This document shows positions 7,272 through 13,665 of a stretch of 31,678 nt of DNA, in pieces. Position 1 is the first letter of the stretch. Each line of letters begins with the position of its first letter. A program made the translations under genes and the position numbers. The stretch covers positions 1 through 31,678 of IMG/VR virus record IMGVR_UViG_3300047564_000521; one strand, given 5' to 3'. The notes under the pieces are model-generated. The model saw only the letters and a list, made by a program, of their open reading frames with translations. It made no database searches and was not told the DNA's origin. The DNA comes from a virus.

Positions 7272-7439
7272 TTACTTGTTTAAATTGATAAAAAGACATT
7301 CGTTCTGAATTACACGACCTTTAGAGTCGATGTAATACTCACCACAACCCGCCATCCATTCCAATGCTAGGACTGCAATCCCTGCACCAAAAATAATGGC
7401 GATTACTACATTTACAAACCAAGATAAAAGTTTCTTCAT
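7272..7439 (-). CDS. Small membrane protein
   Basis: This 55-residue protein starts MKKLLSWFVNVVIAIIFGAG and has one hydrophobic segment (about 5-27), then a polar tail with two cysteines. The ATG at 7439 has an AAGGAG ribosome binding site at good spacing and follows a well-formed promoter by about 35 bases; a longer frame upstream has no such support. It precedes the DUF932 gene in the same transcript. No known function. Confidence 0.65.
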   Translation of the reverse strand: MKKLLSWFVNVVIAIIFGAGIAVLALEWMAGCGEYYIDSKGRVIQNECLFINLNK

Positions 7440-7455
7440 ACTTGCTCCTTTTCGT

Positions 7456-7485
7456 GTATGGCGGGATGCCATACAAGTATTATAG
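7456..7485 (-). promoter_or_regulatory. Promoter with palindromic operator
   Basis: On the minus strand a TATAAT box (7484-7479) sits in the string CTATAATACTT. It is followed by a perfect 7-bp inverted repeat GTATGGC-5-GCCATAC (7474-7456), which covers the expected start of transcription, and then ACGAAAAGGAG, the ribosome binding site. No good -35 box is seen. The same arrangement recurs upstream of 9880, suggesting a shared regulator. Confidence 0.6.
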
Positions 7486-7648
7486 GGACTATTCTTGACG
7501 AATAAAACAAGTATTTGTTACGGCTAAGACTGGTAACGGGGGTGCGTGATGGGGTTATATCTAGGGTTTTCCCTAACCATATCGAGGACTTAAGAGAACG
7601 GGTTTTGCGGGGTTTTGGCTCGGGCTTAGGTAAAGCCATTAGATAGGC

Positions 7649-7676
7649 AAAAAGAACCCCGCCTCGAGGACGGGGT
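7649..7676 (-). terminator. Rho-independent terminator of the recombination operon
   Basis: On the minus strand ACCCCG and CGGGGT pair around a 9-base loop containing the palindrome CCTCGAGG, followed by TCTTTTT. It lies downstream of the SSB and lipopeptide genes. It separates the recombination operon from the next promoter. Confidence 0.75.
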
Positions 7677-7699
7677 AAGCCTGCTGTGCTGAAAAGGGC

Positions 7700-7776
7700 G
7701 GGGGGTAGTCACGAAAAGGTCGCTCAGTGTGAAAAAGCGAGGAAGTTTTCGGTTATTCCTAGAACCACTACCCCCC
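7700..7776 (-). ncRNA. Candidate structured RNA
   Basis: This lies in a 343-base stretch without a protein gene (7440-7782). A perfect 10-bp GC-rich outer stem pairs GGGGGGTAGT (7700-7709) with ACTACCCCCC (7767-7776). Nested inside are CGAAAA (7712-7717) with TTTTCG (7746-7751), and TCGCT (7720-7724) with AGCGA (7736-7740). An alternative small hairpin GGTT/AACC sits at 7751-7766. All arms are stackable in one fold of about 77 bases. It starts seven bases after the lipopeptide stop codon and precedes the terminator, so the minus strand is the likelier transcript. It does not fit a tRNA. The strand and function are unknown. Confidence 0.4.
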
Positions 7777-7782
7777 TATTTG

Positions 7783-7914
7783 TTAGCGGATTCCGCACCC
7801 GCAAATCATTTTGCCATTCATACCCTGTTTGCATCCGTAAGGACTATACGGGGGACAAGCGGCAACTGCACCAAATGAAACTGTCAATAGCAATACGGCT
7901 AGTGCTTTTTTCAT
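7783..7914 (-). CDS. Small secreted or lipoprotein peptide, cysteine-rich
   Basis: This 43-residue frame starts with MKKALAVLLLTVSFGAVAAC, a clear signal peptide. VAAC fits a lipobox with Cys20 as the lipid-modified residue, or AVA-A fits ordinary cleavage. The mature part is about 24 residues, rich in Pro, Gly, Tyr and Cys (C20, C28, C38, C40). The ribosome binding site AAGGAGT overlaps the stop codon of ssb and lies five bases from the ATG, so it is coupled to ssb. It is the last protein of the recombination operon. A periplasmic or membrane-anchored early peptide could act in superinfection exclusion, but nothing in the sequence proves that. Confidence 0.7.
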   Translation of the reverse strand: MKKALAVLLLTVSFGAVAACPPYSPYGCKQGMNGKMICGCGIR

Positions 7915-7924
7915 ATCTTACTCC

Positions 7925-8335
7925 TTAAAACGGTATATCTTCGTCAATATCCGAAAGGTTGCCAGTAGGGGCAGTTTCGGGCTTTGTCAGGTCTTTTGGT
8001 TTGGCATCTGACTTACCACCTACCATCTGCATAGACTCACCAATAATTTTCGTAATGTATCGGTCTTGTCCATCTTTTTGGTATTTTTCAGTCCGCAATT
8101 TACCTTCAACATAAACCTGCGAACCCTTGTGTAGATATTGCCCTACGATTTCCGCTAACTTGCCAAAAAATGCCACATTGACCCATTCGGTAACTTCTTT
8201 CTGTTCCCCGTTTTTGTCTTTGTATTTTTCGGTAATAGCGATGCTGATATTTGCTACGGCTTTTCCATCAGGCATAAACCTCATTTCGGGGTCTTTGCCT
8301 AAATTGCCGATTCCGTGCCATTTATTTACTGCCAT
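7925..8335 (-). CDS. ssb: Single-stranded DNA-binding protein
   Basis: This 136-residue protein has a full OB fold of the bacterial SSB type: [17 protein letters not shown] at 4-20, [25 protein letters not shown], and [20 protein letters not shown] linker leads to the acidic tip DIDEDIPF, which in SSBs recruits partner proteins. It protects single strands during phage replication and supports the annealing protein and exonuclease encoded just upstream. The ribosome binding site AGGAGAG overlaps the end of the YqaJ gene. Length is shorter than host SSB (about 170 residues) through a shorter linker. Confidence 0.97.
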   Translation of the reverse strand: MAVNKWHGIGNLGKDPEMRFMPDGKAVANISIAITEKYKDKNGEQKEVTEWVNVAFFGKLAEIVGQYLHKGSQVYVEGKLRTEKYQKDGQDRYITKIIGESMQMVGGKSDAKPKDLTKPETAPTGNLSDIDEDIPF

Positions 8336-8337
8336 GA

Positions 8338-9003
8338 TTACTCTCCTAGTTTGATGATTAAGTCCTCTACTTCGGACAAAAACTGCTTTACTTCTACCTC
8401 CATATCCGCAATGAGTGATTCATCACGATTACAACGCATTACAAACAACTGATTACGCTTAGGCAGTCGTGGGTCAAATGAAATGAAATCGCACCATTGT
8501 CTATTCGTTACCCATAACTGACATTGAATTTGTTTGTAATACTCAGAGGGTACTTTATTTGCAAAGATGTAGTCAAGGTGCGTGGTCGTATTAGGGCATT
8601 TCACCTCTACCAATCCGTCATTCCCTACCAAGCGGTCAGGACTAACTCCGACCCACTTAATCGTAGGGTGCAACCAAAACCCCGTCTTATCTACCAAGAC
8701 ATCATTGCTTTCTTCGTAAGCCATACAAGCAAAGCGTTCTTGCTCAATGCCCCATTCCATCGCTGAATTGGTATATGACTCAGGACTAGCACCAGTCATG
8801 CGTTCAGCAACTAATCGCACTTTGTATTTGTAACGAGTAATAGCCTCGCCTGTTTTGCCTTTAGCCATAACATCAGCAACATTTGAGGCGGTTACATGAC
8901 CAAGACGGGCTTGTTTCCAAGCCTCAGAACCTTGCTCCAATAATCGTTCAGGGTATTGAATAGTTACGGCAGATAGGCGGTCTTCGGTAGTAAAAGTGGT
9001 CAT
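8338..9003 (-). CDS. YqaJ-family recombinase exonuclease
   Basis: This 221-residue protein is a YqaJ/lambda-Exo-type nuclease. It begins its domain with [18 protein letters not shown] (about 26-43), then has GVSPDRLVG and VEVKCP, supplying the Asp and ExK of the PD-(D/E)XK site, and finally [12 protein letters not shown]. It should degrade one strand of duplex DNA 5' to 3' so that the annealing protein can load. It overlaps the annealing-protein gene by ATGA, as expected for a two-component SynExo recombination pair, and is followed by ssb three bases on. Confidence 0.93.
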   Translation of the reverse strand: MTTFTTEDRLSAVTIQYPERLLEQGSEAWKQARLGHVTASNVADVMAKGKTGEAITRYKYKVRLVAERMTGASPESYTNSAMEWGIEQERFACMAYEESNDVLVDKTGFWLHPTIKWVGVSPDRLVGNDGLVEVKCPNTTTHLDYIFANKVPSEYYKQIQCQLWVTNRQWCDFISFDPRLPKRNQLFVMRCNRDESLIADMEVEVKQFLSEVEDLIIKLGE

Positions 9004-9545
9004 GCCGTTACCTCAGTCAATAAAGCCTTGCGTTTATCTTTAGCCTGCTCTAATACTTTAAGGGCATCTTGATTGCTTTTGCAAGCCTTAACCCCTGCTA
9101 CATAGTGTTGCTTTAGACCATCTAAGTCTTGTGAACTTTCAATGTTTTGCAAAATAGCACCAATATCAACAGGCTCAGGTTCGCCCTCAGATGGGAGGTC
9201 TTCACCCGCATACACATATAGCCCAATTCCAAAACAGGCAATGCACTTGGCAAGGCATCGCATCGTGGCATCAGAAATCTTGCGGGTGTCGGGATTCTTA
9301 ACTGCGTTATTGCGATTATCCATAACGGGCAACTGCATACGCATAGTTTTGCCAAAAGCAGTCACATTACAAAAGACCATGACTGTTTCGTTCCAAACTT
9401 TAGGCTCAGGGAATTCCCAAGTCGCAGTCGGGTCGTTTTGCAAAAGGGTATCTACCGCCCAAGTCCACGAAAGGTAGTTCAATTGACCTTTGCGTTCAAT
9501 ATGCTCATTGACATTAATAGTGCGGAGTTCGTTAAAAGTTTTCAT
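9000..9545 (-). CDS. Single-strand annealing protein, DUF1071 (Sak-type)
   Basis: This 181-residue protein matches DUF1071, a single-strand annealing family of the Rad52-like/Sak group. The signature runs HIERKGQLNYLSWTWAVD near the N-terminus, and further on ISDATMRCLAKCIACFGIG then LYVYAGEDLP. The C-terminal third looks like a charged helical tail. The ATG at 9545 has GAGGA as ribosome binding site; a longer frame to 9560 has none. With YqaJ and SSB it forms a complete homologous-recombination module. Confidence 0.88.
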   Translation of the reverse strand: MKTFNELRTINVNEHIERKGQLNYLSWTWAVDTLLQNDPTATWEFPEPKVWNETVMVFCNVTAFGKTMRMQLPVMDNRNNAVKNPDTRKISDATMRCLAKCIACFGIGLYVYAGEDLPSEGEPEPVDIGAILQNIESSQDLDGLKQHYVAGVKACKSNQDALKVLEQAKDKRKALLTEVTA

Positions 9546-9574
9546 GTTTACATTCCTCATTGATGATTAAAAAA

Positions 9575-9880
9575 TTAGCAAAGACCTTGGTTATATCTAT
9601 CAACCGCATGGTCTTCAGCCCAACGGTCTAACATTACTGCTACTGCATCAAAAATTGCTTGACCAAGAGCCAATCGGTCTCCCGTCTGTAAAGCCTCGGT
9701 TATCAATTTTTTATGCTCATCTCCGTACAAAGCATCGTTTGCAATCGCATCCATAAAGACATCAAATTTCTTAATGTCATACTCATCTGCCAATAAAGCC
9801 TCAACCTCTTGGTCAATGGCATCTTCTTCATCGTACTTATCTTGATATGGCTGTTCAAGCCATCTGTCATAGTTGCTCAT
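9575..9880 (-). CDS. Acidic early protein of unknown function
   Basis: This 101-residue acidic protein starts MSNYDRWLEQPYQDKYDEED and is predicted to be mainly helical, with no motif I recognise. The ATG at 9880 has an AAGGAA ribosome binding site and follows the palindrome-bearing promoter by about 40 bases. A longer frame to 9955 would run through that promoter and is not supported. It is the first gene of the recombination operon. The strongly negative charge is compatible with a DNA mimic or inhibitor, but that is only a possibility. Confidence 0.75.
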   Translation of the reverse strand: MSNYDRWLEQPYQDKYDEEDAIDQEVEALLADEYDIKKFDVFMDAIANDALYGDEHKKLITEALQTGDRLALGQAIFDAVAVMLDRWAEDHAVDRYNQGLC

Positions 9881-9900
9881 AAATTTTCCTTTTCGTAGGT

Positions 9901-9930
9901 ATGGCGGTTTGCCATGAGAAGTATTATAGT
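9901..9930 (-). promoter_or_regulatory. Promoter with palindromic operator, divergent region
   Basis: On the minus strand TATAAT (9928-9923) within TATAATACTT is followed by the inverted repeat ATGGC-5-GCCAT (9915-9901) and then ACGAAAAGGA. This is the same order as at 7456-7485. It serves the recombination operon. The 59-base gap to rusA is the divergence point of the two early transcripts, so a protein bound here could affect both. Confidence 0.6.
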
Positions 9931-9939
9931 ATCGGAACA

Positions 9940-10296
9940 ATGAATGTGGACACAATTTTTCTTACCTTACCTTATCCCCCATCCGTCAATACGTATTGGG
10001 GGTTTCACGGGCATCGCAGATTCCTTACGACTAACGCAGTAAAGTTTAAAAAAGAAGTGGCTCGTCAGGTGAGCCTTTGCCCGACTAAATTTACAAATGA
10101 ACGATTAGAAGTAGTCATAACGCTTAACCCGCCTGATAAACGGGTGCGTGATATAGATAACATTGCAAAGCCAACCCTCGATGCTTTAGTAAGTGCGGGT
10201 CTATTTTTAGATGATGGTCAGATAGACCGACTTTTAATCGTAAGGTCTAATGTTGTGAAAGGTGGTTGTATGACAGTAGGGGTAGGAAAACTATAA
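9940..10296 (+). CDS. rusA: RusA-family Holliday junction resolvase
   Basis: This 118-residue protein matches RusA: TLPYPPSVNTYW near the N-terminus, NPPDKRVRDIDNIAKPTLDAL in the middle with the catalytic aspartates, and GLFLDDGQIDRLLI. It resolves branched DNA made by recombination and replication before packaging. I start it at the ATG at 9940, which matches the family N-terminus; the frame extends to 9901 but the extra residues are foreign. No strong ribosome binding site is visible. It is the first gene of the rightward early transcript. Confidence 0.93.
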   Translation: MNVDTIFLTLPYPPSVNTYWGFHGHRRFLTTNAVKFKKEVARQVSLCPTKFTNERLEVVITLNPPDKRVRDIDNIAKPTLDALVSAGLFLDDGQIDRLLIVRSNVVKGGCMTVGVGKL

Positions 10297-10332
10297 TACT
10301 TCCTCTATCATTATCCTGACACGAAAAGGAGA
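10291..10332 (+). promoter_or_regulatory. Rightward promoter of the replication genes
   Basis: TATAATACTT (TATAAT at 10292-10297) overlaps the stop codon of rusA. Nineteen bases later ACGAAAAGGAG (from 10321) forms the ribosome binding site of the gene at 10336. Both strings are shared with the two leftward promoters, but here there is no palindrome between them. No clear -35 box. Confidence 0.5.
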
Positions 10333-10335
10333 ATC

Positions 10336-11085
10336 ATGCACTACTTTCAATTTGAAATAAAAGAATGGATTGCCAACACGGCACATCTAAGCCTAGAGGA
10401 AGAATCGGCTTACCTTAGGCTAATTTTTTACTACTACGATTCGGAAAAGCCAATCGCTAATGCGGACTTGGATAAGATTTTTCGCAAGTGCCGAATCCCG
10501 AAAGACTTGGGGTGCTACATCTTGGCTGAATATTTCCAATGCGAAGACGAGCAAAATTGGATTCATAAAAGATGTGATGAGGAAATAGCCCGATACCATG
10601 CCAAAAAAGAGCAGGCATCTAGGGCGGGGAAAGCATCTGCTGAACGGAGAAGCAACGGGCGTTCAACAGACGTTCAACCAATCATAAATCAAGAATCATT
10701 AATCATTAATCAGGAATCAATTAAAAAGACTAAGCCTAAAGGCTCTTATGAATCTAAAGATTGGATTTGTCCTGTAGATGTATGCCCTAATGTATTTGAA
10801 GATTTCCTAAGAGTAAGAAAAGCAAAACGCTCTCCATTGACTGTTACGGCATTAAATGGATTAGAACGAGAAGGTAAAAAGGCTGGGCTTAATCTGCAAG
10901 AAGTATTACAGATGTGTTGTGAAAGAGGGTGGATTGGATTTAAAGCAGAGTGGGCTAACGATAAAGCAAAGCAATTTAACTCACCTACAAGCAAAAATGT
11001 AAGTGCGGCAAGAGCAATTTTTGGCGATGAAAGGGGATTGGTAAATGAACGAGCAATCGACATTACCCCAAAGAAGATTACCTGA
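10336..11085 (+). CDS. DUF1376 replication-initiator-like protein
   Basis: This 249-residue protein has an N-terminal DUF1376 (YdaU-like) domain: FEIKEWIANTAHLSLEEESA near 6-25, AYLRLIFYYYDSEKPI and WIHKRCDEEIARYHAKKEQA, followed by a lysine- and asparagine-rich linker and a C-terminal domain. In many phages this gene precedes the lambda-P-like loader and is thought to act in replication initiation, like lambda O. The linker is encoded by short direct repeats (10660-10722) that look like an origin, as iterons lie inside lambda O. The ribosome binding site is strong (AAGGAG). The 3' end overlaps the next gene by 41 bases. Confidence 0.85.
   Translation: MHYFQFEIKEWIANTAHLSLEEESAYLRLIFYYYDSEKPIANADLDKIFRKCRIPKDLGCYILAEYFQCEDEQNWIHKRCDEEIARYHAKKEQASRAGKASAERRSNGRSTDVQPIINQESLIINQESIKKTKPKGSYESKDWICPVDVCPNVFEDFLRVRKAKRSPLTVTALNGLEREGKKAGLNLQEVLQMCCERGWIGFKAEWANDKAKQFNSPTSKNVSAARAIFGDERGLVNERAIDITPKKIT
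10660..10722 (+). repeat. Iteron-like repeats, candidate replication origin
   Basis: Two CGTTCAAC copies start at 10660 and 10671, exactly 11 bases apart, and an inverted TGAACG lies at 10641. Next come two 21-base AT-rich imperfect repeats (10681-10701 and 10702-10722; 17 of 21 positions agree), which encode IINQES twice. The string then runs into ATTAAAAAG. Repeats plus an AT-rich stretch inside the initiator gene fit a lambda-like origin. Confidence 0.45.
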
Positions 11086-11461
11086 TGGTTGGGTTCAAAA
11101 AATCTTTGCCACTATGCAAGGGCATTATGGGACTCGTTTTCTAAATATGTGGAAAACAGGGCAAGAACTTCCTGATGGCAGAGATGCGGGGGTAGTTAAT
11201 GCTATGAACCATTGGGCTGATAAGTTAGGGGGTTACAAAGACCATCCCGACACTATTAGACGGGCATTGGAAAACCTACCCATTGACCCGCCAAGCCTGC
11301 CCCAGTTTGCGGAAATCCTTAGACATAGTTATATGCCTCCAGTAGTCCCGCAATTAGAAAATAAGTGGACGGAAGAACAGTTAGCCCGCAATCGGGAGCG
11401 TATTAGGGAATTGATAGAAAGATTAGATTTAACCTCGAAAAGGAAAGAAAAAAATGATTAA
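11045..11461 (+). CDS. Lambda-P-like replication protein (helicase loader type)
   Basis: This 138-residue protein resembles the phage replication protein P family: LPDGWVQKIFATMQGHYGTRF near 12-32, then VVNAMNHWADKLGGYKDHPD and IRRALENLPIDPPSLPQFAEI. Lambda P brings the host DnaB helicase to the origin. This copy is shorter than lambda P (233 residues), keeping mainly the N-terminal conserved part and a charged C-terminus (about 105-138). It overlaps the DUF1376 gene by 41 bases, supporting joint action at the origin. Confidence 0.8.
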   Translation: MNEQSTLPQRRLPDGWVQKIFATMQGHYGTRFLNMWKTGQELPDGRDAGVVNAMNHWADKLGGYKDHPDTIRRALENLPIDPPSLPQFAEILRHSYMPPVVPQLENKWTEEQLARNRERIRELIERLDLTSKRKEKND

Positions 11462-11657
11462 TCTCGCTTATTGCGATTACATAGCCCATGTAATCAAACA
11501 GAATCTAAAGCCGTTAGATACAGAAGGTCTAATCGGTGCAGTTGGAAAAGTGCAATATGACTTAACCCCTACGGGTGAGTTTTGCAGTACGACCAAGACC
11601 TTATGGGTTGCGGATAAAAATGGCAAGCAGTATGTAATCACTATACAGGAAGCGTAA
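11454..11657 (+). CDS. Small hypothetical protein
   Basis: This 67-residue frame starts with an ATG that overlaps the lambda-P-like gene by eight bases, and ends two bases before the next gene. The AGGAAAG stretch upstream can serve as ribosome binding site. The C-terminal half (TKTLWVADKNGKQYVITIQE) looks like a beta hairpin pair. I do not recognise the family. The tight packing supports it being real. Confidence 0.6.
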   Translation: MINLAYCDYIAHVIKQNLKPLDTEGLIGAVGKVQYDLTPTGEFCSTTKTLWVADKNGKQYVITIQEA

Positions 11658-11659
11658 TC

Positions 11660-11995
11660 ATGCACAACGAAGATATTAGTCCATTTAAAGCACTCGACTT
11701 TATTAGAGATAACGCAAAGGCTTTTGCACAAGCCAAAGCAGATGTCGTCTATATGTCCGAGTTTCGTAAAACAATGAAAGCATTGCTAATGAATGAATGC
11801 ACGGCTAAAACGCAAAGCGAAAAAGAATCGTATGCGTATGCCCATGCCTCATACATAAAACACCTCGATGCCTTGCGAGAAGCCCATGAGAAATGCGAAG
11901 AATTGCGATGGCTTATGGTAGGTGCGGAAGCCAAAATTGAAGTGTGGCGAAGCCTAGAATCATCTGCTCGAATGGAAGTAAAGGCGACCCAATGA
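11660..11995 (+). CDS. Helical early protein of unknown function
   Basis: This 111-residue protein is almost entirely helical, with likely coiled-coil character between about 55 and 105 (YIKHLDALREAHEKCEELRW and KIEVWRSLESSARMEV). Proteins of similar size ending in an IEVWRSLE-like segment are common in early regions of phages of Gram-negative bacteria; their role is unknown to me. It is followed by an ATGA overlap with a tiny membrane protein. Confidence 0.7.
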   Translation: MHNEDISPFKALDFIRDNAKAFAQAKADVVYMSEFRKTMKALLMNECTAKTQSEKESYAYAHASYIKHLDALREAHEKCEELRWLMVGAEAKIEVWRSLESSARMEVKATQ

Positions 11996-12090
11996 TTGAA
12001 ACTATCCTAACTGTAATGGGTTTAGGATTATTTCTAATATTGGTAGGGGTAGCGGTCATCTGTTTCATACTTTATGTAGGTTCAAGATGA
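11992..12090 (+). CDS. 32-residue single-pass membrane peptide
   Basis: A 33-codon frame starts MIETILTVMG and is nearly all hydrophobic through residue 29, ending in GSR, so it should form one membrane helix. Both ends use ATGA overlaps (11992-11995 with the gene before, 12087-12090 with the gene after). A frame this short linked at both ends is unlikely to be chance. Function unknown. Confidence 0.6.
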   Translation: MIETILTVMGLGLFLILVGVAVICFILYVGSR

Positions 12091-12581
12091 TTCGCTTTTA
12101 TCCCTCAGTAACGGAAATAGAGATTTGCAGGCATATTGGGTCTATAAAGCATCGGGAAACCTCAAAGCAAGGTACTGAACGAAAGCAAGATGATAAGCAA
12201 GATTCATTAGAAATATCATTTGTAGGTGTCATATCAGAATATGCCGTAGCAAAATACTTAAACCTTAATTTTGATTTGAACTGCGATTTTAGAAAATTTG
12301 GTGCAGACCTAATATCTAAAAAAGGCTCTAAGATTGATGTTAAATGTGCCAAGACCACCGATGGCAATTTAAATGCAGTTGCTTGGTCGGGCAGTAAAGA
12401 TGCTGATATTTATATTCTTACTGTCTTAGCCAATAACTATATCGGCATTGTGGGTTGGGTAAGTAAAGAAAATTTTATAATTGACGACAACTTAAAACAG
12501 GGTAAAAATGGTCAGTATTATTCATTACCTCAATCTGCCCTCATACCTTTTTATGAACAAAGCCCAAAGAAAACATTATGA
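12087..12581 (+). CDS. PD-(D/E)XK-like nuclease-fold protein
   Basis: This 164-residue protein has the outline of a restriction-type nuclease fold: an early Glu in GVISEYAVAKYLN (E51), then FGADLISKKGSKIDVKC with D74 and the D84-V-K86 pair. An Asp/Glu-Val-Lys after a Gly-Ala-Asp-Leu hairpin is typical of PD-(D/E)XK enzymes. The beta strand DADIYILTVLANNYIGIVGW follows. No family name comes to mind. It could process replication or recombination intermediates, or attack host DNA. It overlaps the Ref-like gene by 29 bases. Confidence 0.65.
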   Translation: MIRFYPSVTEIEICRHIGSIKHRETSKQGTERKQDDKQDSLEISFVGVISEYAVAKYLNLNFDLNCDFRKFGADLISKKGSKIDVKCAKTTDGNLNAVAWSGSKDADIYILTVLANNYIGIVGWVSKENFIIDDNLKQGKNGQYYSLPQSALIPFYEQSPKKTL

Positions 12582-12852
12582 CCAAATCGCAAAACTCGGG
12601 TGCATCCTTTGCAGACATCTTGGCTACAGAGATAGCCCTGCGGAAATCCACCACGTCAGAAAGTTTGGAGGTAAAAGAGAACTTGCCCCAGTTATCCCCC
12701 TCTGCCCTGAACATCATCGAGGAAATACAGGTGTTCACGGACTTGGCAAAAAAGGATTTGCAACTCGCTACTCGCTTGACGAACAGGACTTGGTGGAACT
12801 TACCGAAAAAGCATTAGGCGAAAGCCCTAGTGCCTTGCTTGTCAATGATTAG
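12553..12852 (+). CDS. Ref-like HNH nuclease
   Basis: This 99-residue protein matches the Ref (recombination enhancement function) group of HNH nucleases. It has LGCILCRHLG (C17, C20), AEIHHVRKFGGKRE (H33, H34), LAPVIPLCPEHHRGNTGVHGLGKKGF (C51, H54, H55). Phage P1 Ref, as I recall, needs RecA filaments to cut DNA. The ATG at 12553 fits the family N-terminus, although an in-frame ATG at 12508 exists; neither has a strong ribosome binding site. It ends the rightward early transcript, and its last 39 bases overlap the endolysin gene on the other strand. Confidence 0.85.
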   Translation: MNKAQRKHYDQIAKLGCILCRHLGYRDSPAEIHHVRKFGGKRELAPVIPLCPEHHRGNTGVHGLGKKGFATRYSLDEQDLVELTEKALGESPSALLVND

Positions 12853-13266
12853 TTTTGAGTACCGAACATAGTCGTTAGGTTTATTAGGCACGCTGATATG
12901 AGTCCATCCACCACCTTTTTCAGGGTCGTAGAACTCACGAATAATCTGGTCATATTGAATATCGCTTGCAATAATGGCTTTGCAAACTTCATCAGGGGTC
13001 ATACCTACAACCCGTATATCAGCCGCACAACCAATGCGATGCTGACTGCTATCCTTTGACCCTACCGCATCATTAACTTGCTTAGAGCGAAACGCAGAAT
13101 TTATGACAATAGGCTTGCCAAGTAAAGCCCTTACCTTTTCCAACATATCAGCAAGTCGTTTTAGGTTTTCTAATTCCTGAGGACTAGGACTGTTATCCCA
13201 TCCATTTCTTGCCGCTAATTCGGAAACGGTTAATTCTTGAAGATTAAAATGTTCACTTATCTGCAT
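12814..13266 (-). CDS. Endolysin, peptidase M15 type
   Basis: This 150-residue protein is an M15 zinc peptidase of the D-Ala-D-Ala carboxypeptidase/endopeptidase type. The zinc and catalytic pattern is SAFRS at 57-61, SSQHRIGCAADI with H76 and D83, and GGGWTHISV with H123. It would cleave peptidoglycan stem peptides at lysis. There is no signal peptide, so it needs the holin encoded directly upstream. It overlaps the holin gene by 14 bases. No separate wall-binding domain and no obvious spanin gene are seen nearby. Confidence 0.93.
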   Translation of the reverse strand: MQISEHFNLQELTVSELAARNGWDNSPSPQELENLKRLADMLEKVRALLGKPIVINSAFRSKQVNDAVGSKDSSQHRIGCAADIRVVGMTPDEVCKAIIASDIQYDQIIREFYDPEKGGGWTHISVPNKPNDYVRYSKLIIDKQGTRAFA

Positions 13267-13663
13267 TTTGCTTGGCTTTCATATCCATAATCTTTTCCAA
13301 TGTTCTGCCACCAAAGTAAAAAGACATAATTAGCATACCCCATTGACCAAGCAGTTCTACATATTTTTCGTTAGCATTATTTCCAAAAGCAGACATCATG
13401 GCAAATAGAAAATAAGCAAACAAAATAAAAATTAAAGTCATAGGTCTAATATTTTTAGATAGCCAACTATCCGAAGCCATGTCTGCTTGTTGCCGTTTAG
13501 TGAGTTCTTGCGACTCAATATTGTCTGCATTAAGTTCTGCCAAACGACCTTCTTGTTGCATCTGCAATAGTTCTTTTTGAGCCTTTGCTTTAGCCTCAGG
13601 GTCAGGAATAAATTTATCTAATACTTTCATTCCAACATCAAGTAACGCAGTCAAAGGAAACAT
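13253..13663 (-). CDS. Holin (3TM, gene-transfer-agent type)
   Basis: This 136-residue protein resembles the 3TM holin family of gene transfer agents and phages. It has an N-terminal PLTALLDVGMKVLDKFIPDP segment, a charged helix (EAKAKAQKELLQMQQ and on to about 65), then two strong hydrophobic segments (about 74-92 and 106-120) with GRTLEKIMDM at the end. It should form lesions that release the M15 endolysin. The start at 13663 has an AAGGAG ribosome binding site. Confidence 0.82.
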   Translation of the reverse strand: MFPLTALLDVGMKVLDKFIPDPEAKAKAQKELLQMQQEGRLAELNADNIESQELTKRQQADMASDSWLSKNIRPMTLIFILFAYFLFAMMSAFGNNANEKYVELLGQWGMLIMSFYFGGRTLEKIMDMKAKQNADK

Positions 13664-13665
13664 AA

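Noticed and set aside
7436-7639. 67-codon minus-strand frame beginning MALPKPEPKPRK
   Set aside because: No ribosome binding site, starts directly behind a terminator and contains the promoter and operator of the next gene; its overlap with the 7439 start looks fortuitous.
7690-7780. tRNA gene on either strand
   Set aside because: The outer stem is 10 bp rather than 7, and no T-arm (GGTTC-like), D-arm and anticodon arm can be placed in the right order.
7686-7928. 80-codon plus-strand frame
   Set aside because: Lies over the RNA structure and antisense to the lipopeptide gene; no ribosome binding site or protein-like pattern.
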